NCBI GenBank assembly: GCA_049487715.1 | Contig: CP150570.1 | Location: forward strand, 186,001-250,000 | Source: Pycnococcus provasolii | Taxonomy: Eukaryota > Chlorophyta > Pseudoscourfieldiophyceae > Pseudoscourfieldiales | Length of the DNA: 64,000 nt | Direction: 5' to 3' | In this document: positions 28,101-43,100 of the stretch, piece after piece | Layout: every line of letters starts with the position of its first letter | How positions within the stretch are numbered: the first letter of the stretch is position 1 | Translations under genes and position numbers: made by a program | The notes under the pieces: model-generated | Told to the model about the DNA's origin: nothing | The model's database searches: none | The model's input: only the letters and a program-made list of their open reading frames with translations

Positions 28101-31100
28101 GAGTTGAGCACGTTCGTCACGCCCTCGCCCCTTGTGAGCGCGTGGATCTCGTCCGCGTACGCCGTGCGGCGCGTGTCGAGCGCATCGCACACGCCGCGAT
28201 CGCGAAGCAGGGCGCGCTTGCGCGGTCCGCCCGCCGTGCCTACGACGTGCGCGCCGAGCGTGCGCAGCACCTCGAGCGCGGCGAGTCCGACTCCGCCGGA
28301 CGTCGCCTGCACGAGTACGCGCGACACCGGCGTGGCTTCTGTCGCGCGCGACAGCGCCATGTCGACCGTCACGAACACCGTCGGCGTCGTCGCCGCGGCG
28401 GAGAACGCAATCACGTCCGGCTTGCGTGCCGCAGCGTACACAGACGTGCGCGCGTGCGAGCCCAGGCAGCCGGGCGCCAGACCCAGCAGCGACTCGCCTG
28501 CATGGAATGCGCGAGGCGCCAGCGGCGACACGGACACAGCCACGCCGGCGCAGTCGGCGCCGGGCGGACCCGGGTCGCCGGGGTACATGCCGAGCACGTT
28601 CAGCACGTCGCGGAAGTTGACTCCCACAGCCACCACGCGAAGTGTCATGGCGTCCGCGCGATCGGATACGCCCAGCGCGTCGAGCGCGTGCGCCTTGAGG
28701 CCCGTGAAGGCACCGCGAGGCATCGGCTCGAGCTGGAAGCGACGTACCGTCTCGTGCGCCTGTGCGTGTAGCAGTCTCGGTCGGAGCAGCGCGCCCGCGC
28801 GAGCCGCGGCGCCCTGCGCGTCGCCGAGGTCAGCCTTCGTCGTCGTCGGCGCCGTCGCGCCTGCGCTTGCGTCGACGTCGACGCCGCCGCACTGCACCTG
28901 CGGCAGCTCCGCTGCGGCTGTGCGTAATATACCCCACGCTGACGCGAGCGCGACGCCGGGCCACGTGCGCGCGGTGCCGGCTGCTGCACTGACTGCGGCA
29001 GGCGCGTGCGCGCCACGCGTGACGAGCTCGAAGCGGCGTACGCGGAGCATGCTCGCGCACTGCGCAAGCTCAAGCATGCGAACCGACGCGCTCAGCACGC
29101 GACAGTCCGCCGAGGTGAGGCGGTGCGAGATACCAACCACGTCCGTCGCGATCGGCGTACCTGACGCCTTCCTCGGCTGAGCCAAAGCGGGCGCGGAGCC
29201 TGTCGTAAGCACGCGTCCGCCGCGGCTTGCCAAGAGCGCGTCTGACTCGTGCAGGCCCGCCGTCGCCGCGATGGTCCATCGCATCTCGTACAGGCACGTG
29301 GCGCCTGTGACAGGCTGCGTAACCTGCGATCCGCCAGCGGCGGTCGGTCGCGCGCCAATCACACGAGCATCGAGCTGATGGAGGTTCGCGAATGCGCCGC
29401 CTTCGCGATCGACGATCCAGTGGTTGCTGATCGCGGACGCATCGCTCGAAGACACGGCGCGAGCCATGACCCACGCGTGCGTGTCCTGCGATCGACGCGC
29501 GATCGTGTATGCGCCGAGTGCCGCGGGCACGCGCGTCGCCGACTGCTCCGAGCTTGCAGTAGCGGCGTACGCAGCCGCGCTCACCTGCATGGACGCGTCG
29601 AGCGTTGCCGGATGCACGAAGCATCCGCGACGCACGCCGACATCGTCGATCCACAGATGACCAGCCACGACCCCCGCGGCGTCCGAGGATCGACGGATAC
29701 TCGTGAGCACGGCGAACGCCGGGCCGTACTGTAGTCCAGACGCCGCGACGCGCTCGTATGCTCCCACCGCGCCAACCGGAGAACTCGCTCCCGCGCGACC
29801 TGCACTCACGTTCTCCAGCGAAGGCACGATCGCCGCGTCGCGCGAAAGGCTGCGATGCTGCGCGTAGCTGCCGCGGATGTGAGTCATGCGCGCCGAGGAT
29901 GAGATGCTCACCGCGCTGTTGGCGCACGAAACGCTGCACGCGATCACCACGGACCTAAACGAGGCGTCCGACGGATCGGGAAGCGCGAGCGGCATCGGGA
30001 TGCTCACGCCCGTGAGCGCGCACGGCGCCCCGCCGCGCAGCATCGCGCCGAAGGCTGCCGCCGTCTCGAAGAAGCCCGCGCCGGGGAACAGCGCCTGGCC
30101 TTGCACGCGGTGATCCCAGAGATAAGCGTGCATGTTGCGCCTCAGCGCGACCGCACCCTCCGCCGTGCCGTGAGCGGGTGCCGAAGCGCGACCAACGAGA
30201 TGGTGCGGCTTCAGCACGATCCACAGCGACTCCGTGCGCCATACGTAGCTCGACGAGTCGGCGGCGACGACGCGCGACGTCGTCGTCGAACTGGACACCT
30301 GCTCGCCGATGACGTGCGCGTTGGTGCCTTGGAACGCGAACGAGCTCACGCCTGAGGCCACGCGCGTCGCGGAATCGCGCGCGAGCTGCGTCGCGGATTT
30401 CATGAAGGCGTACGCGGGCGTAGTGAGTACGCCGATCATGTGCGGGTTGACGGATGTCAGATGCATCACCGGAGCGACCGACGTCGTGCGCAGGTCATGC
30501 ACCACCTGAAGCAAGCCGACTGCGCCCGCGCCTGGCTCCGTGTGGCCGACGGCGGACTTCGCCGCCGACATGACGAGCGGCGATACGCGGCCCTTCGCCT
30601 GCACAAGCACGGCGAAAGAGCCGCCCACCTCGATCGGGTCGCCGAGCGGCGTACCGGTGCCGTGCATCTGCAGGTTGTGCACGCCGCTTGCCGGCATCGA
30701 TGCCGACTGCAGCGCGATACGGATCGCGCGCTGCTGTGACGGGCCGTTCGGCGCGGTGAGTGCGCTCGAGCGCCCATCCTGGTTGACGGACGAGCCGGCA
30801 ACGTGCACGATGCTATCGTCGTGAGGCATCGTCGCGTCGTGTACTGTCGACATCTGCGTACGAAGCACGCCGCACGACTCTCCGCGAACGTACCCGCTCG
30901 CCTTGGCGTCGAGCGTCTTGCACCGCCCGTCCGGGGCGAGCATGCCAGCACGATTGAACGTCTCGGCATTGCCAGGTGTAAGTGTGAGGTTGACGCCGCA
31001 CACGAGCGCGTCAGTCGACTGACCAGCAGCCATCGTCGTGCGCGCGATGTGCGCGACGACGAGCGACGACGAGCACGCGGTATCGACGCTCACAGACGAG

Positions 31101-34100
31101 CCTTGCATGCCAAACGTGTACGACAGCCGACCGCATGCGACGCTGAGCGCACTTCCCGTGGACATATATGCGGTGATTTGCTCGCTGTAGCGCGCAGCAA
31201 TCTGCCCGTACTCTGCGGCCGATATGCCGACAGCAACCGTCGCGTCGCTGCTACGCAGGTCCGATGCGCCGCCGACCCCGCCGGCGGTGACCTCCCACGC
31301 GCGCAGAAGAAGCACGCGCTGCTGTCCGTCCATCTGCGAACACTCCGTCGTCGTGAGCCCGAACAGCTGGATGTCGAACTGGTCCGCGTTGCGCAGATAG
31401 CTGCCGAACCGCGGCTTGAGCTCGAGGTCGCTCTCTGGACCTGCCTCGACGTCCCATCTCTCGTGCGGTACTTCGGTGATGGCGTCGACGAAGCCGCTCG
31501 ACTGGAACAAGCTCGGAAGCAGGCTAGACACCGCAAGCACAGACATGCGACAAACGCCGTCTGACGAAGCTGCCGCCGATGTCGCGAGGCCTCCTGCCGT
31601 CGCGGCATCGATCTCCTCTGCATCGTCGATGCTCGTGTAGAAGGCGCCATCGATGTAGTCGACCATCGCTGTCACGGACGGATAGTCGAACACCAGCGTG
31701 CCCGGCAGCTCGATGCCTACGGTCGTGTCGATCGCGTTCTTCAGCTCCACGGCGCCGAGCGAGTCGAGACCCGCCTCCATGAGTGGATCATTCGCCTGCG
31801 CGTCCGGACCGACCACGCCGCGCACCACTTCCATCAGCTCGCGCTCAAGCTGCTGCTTGCGCTCTTCGGCGCCGAGGTGCACATGCTTGAGACCCGCCGC
31901 CTGCATCTTGGCGGCATCGCCGAGAGTGCCGGACGCGCCGACCGCCTCGAGCAGGTACTCGAACTCAGACACGAAAGCGGGGACCGCAGGCATCTGCGCG
32001 AGGAACCGTGACCAGTCGAACGGGTTCGCTGTCACGACTGCATGACCACTAAGCTGCTTCAGCATGTGATGCAGCGCGCTCAGACCGTGATCCTCGTCCA
32101 GCGAGCCCATGCCCATGCGCTCGAGTCGAAGTGCCGTAGAGCGATCCTGCGATGCCATGCCGCCGCCGCTCCACGCGCCCCACTGGGCGCTCGTCGAAGC
32201 CACGCCGCTCGTCAGGCTGTGATGCGCGAAGCTGTCGAGCGCGGCATTCGCAGAGACGTAGTTCGCCTGCCCGCCGTTACCGAGCAGCGACGCGATTGAC
32301 GAAAACAACACCGACGTGTCTACCGCGTGAGCCGCCAGCGACGCGCGCAGGTGCGCTGCGCCGCACACCTTCGGCGCGTGCACGGCCATTGTGCGTGACG
32401 CGGACTGGTTCAGCAGCATCGCATCGCGTAGCACGCCGCCGGCGTGCAGCACGCCCGTGGTGGGCGGATGCGTGCTCGCGCACACGACCCACCGCGCCTC
32501 AGACGCCTGCGAGACGTCGCAGCGCGCGAGCTGCACCATGCACCGTCCCGCCGACGCCGCCGTCGCCGTCGCGTCTCGCGCGCGTCCGCTGCGGCTGACG
32601 AGCCACTCGTGCGCCGCGCCGTACTCGCGCAGCCAACCCGCCATCATCAGGCCGAGCATGCCGAGTCCGCCCGTCACGAGCCATGAGCCGTCGACACGGA
32701 CTTGCGCGACAGATGGCACCTGCACCACCACCTTGCCGACGTGCTGCGCGCGCGCCATCACGACGAACGCCTGTCTCGTGCGTCCGACCGTGTGAGACAT
32801 CGAAGGCAGCGCACGCACGACGCCGCCACTCAGCGTCGACACGAGCGCGTCGAATGCCGCGCCGAGTACCGGCGGAGGCAGGAAGTCAACAGCCACCAGA
32901 TGGAAGCTCACGTCACAGCGCTCGGCATGCACGCCGCGCGCCGTCCAGATGTCGCGCTTGCCGATCTCCACGAAGCCGCCGCACGCGCCGAGCGCGCTCA
33001 GAGATGCCGCGACCATGCCCGTCGATGTCAGCGAGTTGAGCACGTTCGTCACGCCCTCGCCCCTTGTGAGCGCGTGGATCTCGTCCGCGTACGCCGTGCG
33101 GCGCGTGTCGAGCGCATCGCACACGCCGCGATCGCGAAGCAGGGCGCGCTTGCGCGGTCCGCCCGCCGTGCCTACGACGTGCGCGCCGAGCGTGCGCAGC
33201 ACCTCGAGCGCGGCGAGTCCGACTCCGCCGGACGTCGCCTGCACGAGTACGCGCGACACCGGCGTGGCTTCTGTCGCGCGCGACAGCGCCATGTCGACCG
33301 TCACGAACACCGTCGGCGTCGTCGCCGCGGCGGAGAACGCAATCACGTCCGGCTTGCGTGCCGCAGCGTACACAGACGTGCGCGCGTGCGAGCCCAGGCA
33401 GCCGGGCGCCAGACCCAGCAGCGACTCGCCTGCATGGAATGCGCGAGGCGCCAGCGGCGACACGGACACAGCCACGCCGGCGCAGTCGGCGCCGGGCGGA
33501 CCCGGGTCGCCGGGGTACATGCCGAGCACGTTCAGCACGTCGCGGAAGTTGACTCCCACAGCCACCACGCGAAGTGTCATGGCGTCCGCGCGATCGGATA
33601 CGCCCAGCGCGTCGAGCGCGTGCGCCTTGAGGCCCGTGAAGGCACCGCGAGGCATCGGCTCGAGCTGGAAGCGACGTACCGTCTCGTGCGCCTGTGCGTG
33701 TAGCAGTCTCGGTCGGAGCAGCGCGCCCGCGCGAGCCGCGGCGCCCTGCGCGTCGCCGAGGTCAGCCTTCGTCGTCGTCGGCGCCGTCGCGCCTGCGCTT
33801 GCGTCGACGTCGACGCCGCCGCACTGCACCTGCGGCAGCTCCGCTGCGGCTGTGCGTAATATACCCCACGCTGACGCGAGCGCGACGCCGGGCCACGTGC
33901 GCGCGGTGCCGGCTGCTGCACTGACTGCGGCAGGCGCGTGCGCGCCACGCGTGACGAGCTCGAAGCGGCGTACGCGGAGCATGCTCGCGCACTGCGCAAG
34001 CTCAAGCATGCGAACCGACGCGCTCAGCACGCGACAGTCCGCCGAGGTGAGGCGGTGCGAGATACCAACCACGTCCGTCGCGATCGGCGTACCTGACGCC

Positions 34101-37100
34101 TTCCTCGGCTGAGCCAAAGCGGGCGCGGAGCCTGTCGTAAGCACGCGTCCGCCGCGGCTTGCCAAGAGCGCGTCTGACTCGTGCAGGCCCGCCGTCGCCG
34201 CGATGGTCCATCGCATCTCGTACAGGCACGTGGCGCCTGTGACAGGCTGCGTAACCTGCGATCCGCCAGCGGCGGTCGGTCGCGCGCCAATCACACGAGC
34301 ATCGAGCTGATGGAGGTTCGCGAATGCGCCGCCTTCGCGATCGACGATCCAGTGGTTGCTGATCGCGGACGCATCGCTCGAAGACACGGCGCGAGCCATG
34401 ACCCACGCGTGCGTGTCCTGCGATCGACGCGCGATCGTGTATGCGCCGAGTGCCGCGGGCACGCGCGTCGCCGACTGCTCCGAGCTTGCAGTAGCGGCGT
34501 ACGCAGCCGCGCTCACCTGCATGGACGCGTCGAGCGTTGCCGGATGCACGAAGCATCCGCGACGTACGCCGACATCGTCGATCCACAGATGACCAGCCAC
34601 GACCCCCGCGGCGTCCGAGGGTCGACGGATACTCGTGAGCACGGCGAACGCCGGGCCGTACTGTAGCCCAGACGCCGCGACGCGCTCGTATGCTCCCACC
34701 GCGCCAACCGGAGAACTCGCTCCCGCGCGACCTGCACTCACGTTCTCCAGCGATGGCACGATCGCCGCGTCGCGCGAAAGGCTGCGATGCTGCGCGTAGC
34801 TGCCGCGGATGTGAGTCATGCGCGCCGAGGATGAGATGCTCACCGCGCTGTTGGCGCACGAAACGCTGCACGCGATCACCACGGACCTAAACGAGGCGTC
34901 CGACGGATCGGGAAGCGCGAGCGGCATCGGGATGCTCACGCCCGTGAGCGCGCACGGCGCCCCGCCGCGCAGCATCGCGCCGAAGGCTGCCGCCGTCTCG
35001 AAGAAGCCCGCGCCGGGGAACAGCGCCTGGCCTTGCACGCGGTGATCCCAGAGATAAGCGTGCATGTTGCGCCTCAGCGCGACCGCACCCTCCGCCGTGC
35101 CGTGAGCGGGCGCCGAAGCGCGACCAACGAGATGGTGCGGCTTCAGCACGATCCACAGCGACTCCGTGCGCCATACGTAGCTCGACGAGTCGGCGGCGAC
35201 GACGCGCGACGTCGTCGTCGAACTGGACACCTGCTCGCCGATGACGTGCGCGTTGGTGCCTTGGAACGCGAACGAGCTCACGCCTGAGGCCACGCGCGTC
35301 GCGGAATCGCGCGCGAGCTGCGTCGCGGATTTCATGAAGGCGTACGCGGGCGTAGTGAGTACGCCGATCATGTGCGGGTTGACGGATGTCAGATGCATCA
35401 CCGGAGCGACCGACGTCGTGCGCAGGTCATGCACCACCTGAAGCAAGCCGACTGCGCCCGCGCCTGGCTCCGTGTGGCCGACGGCGGACTTCGCCGCCGA
35501 CATGACGAGCGGCGATACGCGGCCCTTCGCCTGCACAAGCACGGCGAAAGAGCCGCCCACCTCGATCGGGTCGCCGAGCGGCGTACCGGTGCCGTGCATC
35601 TGCAGGTTGTGCACGCCGCTTGCCGGCATCGATGCCGACTGCAGCGCGATACGGATCGCGCGCTGCTGTGACGGGCCGTTCGGCGCGGTGAGTGCGCTCG
35701 AGCGCCCATCCTGGTTGACGGACGAGCCGGCAACGTGCACGATGCTATCGTCGTGAGGCATCGTCGCGTCGTGTACTGTCGACATCTGCGTACGAAGCAC
35801 GCCGCACGACTCTCCGCGAACGTACCCGCTCGCCTTGGCGTCGAGCGTCTTGCACCGCCCGTCCGGGGCGAGCATGCCAGCACGATTGAACGTCTCGGCA
35901 TTGCCAGGTGTAAGTGTGAGGTTGACGCCGCACACGAGCGCGTCAGTCGACTGACCAGCAGCCATCGTCGTGCGCGCGATGTGCGCGACGACGAGCGACG
36001 ACGAGCACGCGGTATCGACGCTCACAGACGAGCCTTGCATGCCAAACGTGTACGACAGCCGACCGCATGCGACACTGAGCGCACTTCCCGTGGACATATA
36101 TGCGGTGATTTGCTCGCTGTAGCGCGCAGCAATCTGCCCGTACTCTGCGGCCGATATGCCGACAGCAACCGTCGCGTCGCTGCTACGCAGGTCCGATGCG
36201 CCGCCGACCCCGCCGGCGGTGACCTCCCACGCGCGCAGAAGAAGCACGCGCTGCTGTCCGTCCATCTGCGAACACTCCGTCGTCGTGAGCCCGAACAGCT
36301 GGATGTCGAACTGGTCCGCGTTGCGCAGATAGCTGCCGAACCGCGGCTTGAGCTCGAGGTCGCTCTCTGGACCTGCCTCGACGTCCCATCTCTCGTGCGG
36401 TACTTCGGTGATGGCGTCGACGAAGCCGCTCGACTGGAACAAGCTCGGAAGCAGGCTAGACACCGCAAGCACAGACATGCGACAAACGCCGTCTGACGAA
36501 GCTGCCGCCGATGTCGCGAGGCCTCCTGCCGTCGCGGCATCGATCTCCTCTGCATCGTCGATGCTCGTGTAGAAGGCGCCATCGATGTAGTCGACCATCG
36601 CTGTCACGGACGGATAGTCGAACACCAGCGTGCCCGGCAGCTCGATGCCTACGGTCGTGTCGATCGCGTTCTTCAGCTCCACGGCGCCGAGCGAGTCGAG
36701 ACCCGCCTCCATGAGTGGATCATTCGCCTGCGCGTCCGGACCGACCACGCCGCGCACCACTTCCATCAGCTCGCGCTCGAGCTGCTGCTTGCGCTCTTCG
36801 GCGCCGAGGTGCACATGCTTGAGACCCGCCGCCTGCATCTTGGCGGCATCGCCGAGAGTGCCGGACGCGCCGACCGCCTCGAGCAGGTACTCGAACTCAG
36901 ACACGAAAGCGGGGACCGCAGGCATCTGCGCGAGGAACCGTGACCAGTCGAACGGGTTCGCTGTCACGACTGCGTGACCGCTAAGCTGCTTCAGCATGTG
37001 ATGCAGCGCGCTCAGACCGTGATCCTCGTCCAGCGAGCCCATGCCCATGCGCTCGAGTCGAAGTGCCGTAGAGCGATCCTGCGATGCCATGCCGCCGCCG

Positions 37101-40100
37101 CTCCACGCGCCCCACTGGGCGCTCGTCGAAGCCACGCCGCTCGTCAGGCTGTGATGCGCGAAGCTGTCGAGCGCGGCATTCGCAGAGACGTAGTTCGCCT
37201 GCCCGCCGTTACCGAGCAGCGACGCGATCGACGAAAACAACACCGACGTGTCTACCGCGTGAGCCGCCAGCGACGCGCGCAGGTGCGCTGCGCCGCACAC
37301 CTTCGGCGCGTGCACGGCCATTGTGCGTGACGCGGACTGGTTCAGCAGCATCGCATCGCGTAGCACGCCGCCGGCGTGTAGCACGCCCGTGGTGGGCGGA
37401 TGCGTGCTCGCGCACACGACCCACCGCGCCTCAGACGCCTGCGAGACGTCGCAGCGCGCGAGCTGCACCATGCACCGTCCCGCCGACGCCGCCGTCGCCG
37501 TCGCGTCTCGCGCGCGTCCGCTGCGGCTGACGAGCCACTCGTGCGCCGCGCCGTACTCGCGCAGCCAACCCGCCATCATCAGGCCGAGCATGCCGAGTCC
37601 GCCCGTCACGAGCCATGAGCCGTCGACACGGACTTGCGCGACAGATGGCACCTGCACCACCACCTTGCCGACGTGCTGCGCGCGCGCCATCACGACGAAC
37701 GCCTGTCTCGTGCGTCCGACCGTGTGAGACATCGAAGGCAGCGCACGCACGACGCCGCCACTCAGCGTCGACACGAGCGCGTCGAATGCCGCGCCGAGTA
37801 CCGGCGGAGGCAGGAAGTCAACAGCCACCAGATGGAAGCTCACGTCACAGCGCTCGGCATGCACGCCGCGCGCCGTCCAGATGTCGCGCTTGCCGATCTC
37901 CACGAAGCCGCCGCACGCGCCGAGCGCGCTCAGAGATGCCGCGACCATGCCCGTCGATGTCAGCGAGTTGAGCACGTTCGTCACGCCCTCGCCCCTTGTG
38001 AGCGCGTGGATCTCGTCCGCGTACGCCGTGCGGCGCGTGTCGAGAGCATCGCACACGCCGCGATCGCGAAGCAGGGCGCGCTTGCGCGGTCCGCCCGCCG
38101 TGCCTACGACGTGCGCGCCGAGCGTGCGCAGCACCTCGAGCGCGGCGAGTCCGACTCCGCCGGACGTCGCCTGCACGAGTACGCGCGACTCCGGCGTGGC
38201 TTCTGTCGCGCGCGATAGCGCCATGTCGACCGTCACGAACACCGTCGGCGTCGTCGCCGCGGCGGAGAACGCAATCACGTCCGGCTTGCGTGCCGCAGCG
38301 TACACAGACGTGCGCGCGTGCGAGCCCAGGCAGCCGGGCGCCAGACCCAGCAGCGACTCGCCTGCATGGAATGCGCGAGGCGCCAGCGGCGACACGGACA
38401 CAGCCACGCCGGCGCAGTCGGCGCCGGGCGGACCCGGGTCGCCGGGGTACATGCCGAGCACGTTCAGTACGTCGCGGAAGTTGACTCCCACAGCCACCAC
38501 GCGCAGTGTCATGGCGTCCGCGCGATCGGATACGCCCAGCGCGTCGAGCGCGTGCGCCTTGAGGCCCGTGAAGGCACCGCGAGGCATCGGCTCGAGCTGG
38601 AAGCGACGTACCGTCTCGTGCGCCTGTGCGTGTAGCAGTCTCGGTCGGAGCAGCGCGCCCGCGCGAGCCGCGGCGCCCTGCGCGTCGCCGAGGTCAGCCT
38701 TCGTCGTCGTCGGCGCCGTCGCGCCTGCGCTTGCGTCGACGTCGACGCCGCCGCACTGCACCTGCGGCAGCTCCGCCGCGGCTGTGCGTAATATACCCCA
38801 CGCTGACGCGAGCGCGACGCCGGGCCACGTGCGCGCGGTGCCGGCTGCTGCACTGACTGCGGCAGGCGCGTGCGCGCCACGCGTGACGAGCTCGAAGCGG
38901 CGTACGCGGAGCATGCTCGCGCACTGCGCAAGCTCAAGCATGCGAACCGACGCGCTCAGCACGCGACAGTCCGCCGAGGTGAGGCGGTGCGAGATACCAA
39001 CCACGTCCGTCGCGATCGGCGTACCTGACGCCTTCCTCGGCTGAGCCAAAGCGGGCGCGGAGCCTGTCGTAAGCACGCGTCCGCCGCGGCTTGCCAAGAG
39101 CGCGTCTGACTCGTGCAGGCCCGCCGTCGCCGCGATGGTCCATCGCATCTCGTACAGGCACGTGGCGCCTGTGACAGGCTGCGTAACCTGCGATCCGCCT
39201 GCGGCGGTCGGTCGCGCGCCAATCACACGAGCATCGAGCTGATGGAGGTTCGCGAATGCGCCGCCTTCGCGATCGACGATCCAGTGGTTGCTGATCGCGG
39301 ACGCATCGCTCGAAGACACGGCGCGAGCCATGACCCACGCGTGCGTGTCCTGCGATCGACGCGCGATCGTGTATGCGCCGAGTGCCGCGGGCACGCGCGT
39401 CGCCGACTGCTCCGAGCTTGCAGTAGCGGCGTACGCAGCCGCGCTCACCTGCATGGACGCGTCGAGCGTTGCCGGATGCACGAAGCATCCGCGACGCACG
39501 CCGACATCGTCGATCCACAGATGACCAGCCACGACCCCCGCGACGTCCGAGGGTCGACGGATACTCGTGAGCACGGCGAACGCCGGGCCGTACTGTAGTC
39601 CAGACGCCGAGACGCGCTCGTATGCTCCCACCGCGCTAACCGGAGAACTCGCTCCCGCGCGACCTGCACTCACGTTCTCCAGCGATGGCACGATCGCCGC
39701 GTCGCGCGAAAGGCTGCGATGCTGCGCGTAGCTGCCGCGGATGTGAGTCATGCGCGCCGAGGATGAGATGCTCACCGCGCTGTTGGCGCACGAAACGCTG
39801 CACGTGATCACCACGGACCTGAACGAGGCGTCCGACGGATCGGGAAGCGCGAGCGGCATCGGGATGCTCACGCCCGTGAGCGCGCACGGCGCCCCGCCGC
39901 GCAGCATCGCGCCGAAGGCTGCCGCCGTCTCGAAGAAGCCCGCGCCGGGGAACAGCGCCTGGCCTTGCACGCGGTGATCCCAGAGATAAGCGTGCATGTT
40001 GCGCCTCAGCGCGACCGCACCCTCCGCCGTGCCGTGAGCGGGCGCCGAAGCGCGACCAACGAGATGGTGCGGCTTCAGCACGATCCACAGCGACTCCGTG

Positions 40101-43100
40101 CGCCATACGTAGCTCGACGAGTCGGCGGCGACGACGCGCGACGTCGTCGTCGAACTGGACACCTGCTCGCCGATGACGTGCGCGTTGGTGCCTTGGAACG
40201 CGAACGAGCTCACGCCTGAGGCCACGCGCGTCGCGGAATCGCGCGCGAGCTGCGTCGCGGATTTCATGAAGGCGTACGCGGGCGTAGTGAGTACGCCGAT
40301 CATGTGCGGGTTGACGGATGTCAGATGCATCACCGGAGCGACCGACGTCGTGCGCAGGTCATGCACCACCTGAAGCAAGCCGACTGCGCCCGCGCCTGGC
40401 TCCGTGTGGCCGACGGCGGACTTCGCCGCCGACATGACGAGCGGCGATACGCGGCCCTTCGCCTGCACAAGCACGGCGAAAGAGCCGCCCACCTCGATCG
40501 GGTCGCCGAGCGGCGTACCGGTGCCGTGCATCTGCAGGTTGTGCACGCCGCTTGCCGGCATCGATGCCGACTGCAGCGCGATACGGATCGCGCGCTGCTG
40601 TGACGGGCCGTTCGGCGCGGTGAGTGCGCTCGAGCGCCCATCCTGGTTGACGGACGAGCCGGCAACGTGCACGATGCTATCGTCGTGAGGCATCGTCGCG
40701 TCGTGTACTGTCGACATCTGCGTACGAAGCACGCCGCACGACTCTCCGCGAACGTACCCGCTCGCCTTGGCGTCGAGCGTCTTGCACCGCCCGTCCGAGG
40801 CGAGCATGCCAGCACGATTGAACGTCTCAGCGTTCTGTGGAGTTAGCGTGAGGTTGACGCCGCACACGAGCGCGTCAGTCGACTGACCAGCAGCCATCGT
40901 CGTGCGCGCGATGTGCGCGACGACGAGCGACGACGAGCACGCGGTATCAACGCTCACAGACGAGCCTTGCATGCCGAACGTGTACGACAGACGACCGCAT
41001 GCGACGCTGAGCGCTCCTCCTGTTGAAACGTACGGTGTAATTTTTTCCATTGTTCCCAGCGCAATTTGGCTGTACTCTGCAACTGAGATTCCCACAGCAA
41101 CCGTCGCGTCGCTGCTACGCAGGTCCGATGCGCCGCCGACCCCGCCGGCGGTGACCTCCCACGCGCGCAGAAGAAGCACGCGCTGCTGTCCGTCCATCTG
41201 CGAACACTCCGTCGTCGTGAGCCCGAACAGCTGGATGTCGAACTGGTCCGCGTTGCGCAGATAGCTGCCGAACCGCGGCTTGAGCTCGAGGTCGCTCTCT
41301 GGACCTGCCTCGACGTCCCATCTCTCGTGCGGTACTTCGGTGATGGCGTCGACGAAGCCGCTCGACTGGAACAAGCTCGGAAGTAGGCTAGACACCGCAA
41401 GCACAGACATGCGACAAACGCCGTCTGACGAAGCTGCCGCCGATGTCGCGAGGCCTCCTGCCGTCGCGGCATCGATCTCCTCTGCATCGTCGATGCTCGT
41501 GTAGAAGGCGCCATCGATGTAGTCGACCATCGCTGTCACGGACGGATAGTCGAACACCAGCGTGCCCGGCAGCTCGATGCCTACGGCCGTGTCGATCGCG
41601 TTCTTCAGCTCCACGGCGCCGAGCGAGTCGAGACCCGCCTCCATGAGTGGATCATTCGCCTGCGCGTCCGGACCGACCACGCCGCGCACCACTTCCATCA
41701 GCTCGCGCTCGAGCTGCTGCTTGCGCTCTTCGGCGCCGAGGTGCACATGCTTGAGACCCGCCGCCTGCATCTTGGCGGCATCGCCAAGAGTGCCGGACGC
41801 ATCGACCGCCTCGAGCAGGTACTCGAACTCAGACACGAAAGCGGGGACCGCAGGCATTTGCGCGAGGAACCGCGACCAGTCGAACGGGTTCGCTGTCACG
41901 ACTGCGTGACCGCTAAGCTGCTTCAGCATGTGATGCAGCGCGCTCAGACCGTGATCCTCGTCCAGCGAGCCCATGCCCATGCGCTCGAGTCGAAGTGCCG
42001 TAGAGCGATCCTGCGATGCCATGCCGCCGCCGCTCCACGCGCCCCACTGGGCGCTCGTCGAAGCCACGCCGCTCGTCAGGCTGTGATGCGCGAAGCTGTC
42101 GAGCGCGGCATTCGCAGAGACGTAGTTCGCCTGCCCGCCGTTACCGAGCAGCGACGCGATTGACGAAAACAACACCGACGTGTCTACCGCGTGAGCCGCC
42201 AGCGACGCGCGCAGGTGCGCTGCGCCGCACACCTTCGGCGCGTGCACGGCCATTGTGCGTGACGCGGACTGGTTCAGCAGCATCGCATCGCGTAGCACGC
42301 CGCCGGCGTGTAGCACGCCCGTGGTGGGCGGATGCGTGCTCGCGCACACGACCCACCGCGCCTCAGACGCCTGCGAGACGTCGCAGCGCGCGAGCTGCAC
42401 CATGCACCGTCCCGCCGACGCCGCCGTCGCCGTCGCGTCTCGCGCGCGTCCGCTGCGGCTGACGAGCCACTCGTGCGCCGCGCCGTACTCGCGCAGCCAA
42501 CCCGCCATCATCAGGCCGAGCATGCCGAGTCCGCCCGTCACGAGCCATGAGCCGTCGACACGGACTTGCGCGACAGATGGCACCTGCACCACCACCTTGC
42601 CGACGTGCTGCGCGCGCGCCATCACGACGAACGCCTGCCTCGTGCGTCCGACCGTGTGAGACATCGAAGGCAGCGCACGCACGACGCCGCCACTCAGCGT
42701 CGACACGAGCGCGTCGAATGCCGCGCCGAGTACCGGCGGAGGCAGGAAGTCAACAGCCACCAGATGGAAGCTCACGTCACAGCGCTCGGCATGCACGCCG
42801 CGCGCCGTCCAGATGTCGCGCTTGCCGATCTCCACGAAGCCGCCGCACGCGCCGAGCGCGCTCAGAGATGCCGCGACCATGCCCGTCGATGTCAGCGAGT
42901 TGAGCACGTTCGTCACGCCCTCGCCCCTTGTGAGCGCGTGGATCTCGTCCGCGTACGCCGTGCGGCGCGTGTCGAGAGCATCGCACACGCCGCGATCGCG
43001 AAGCAGGGCGCGCTTGCGCGGTCCGCCCGCCGTGCCTACGACGTGCGCGCCGAGCGTGCGCAGCACCTCGAGCGCGGCGAGTCCGACTCCGCCGGACGTC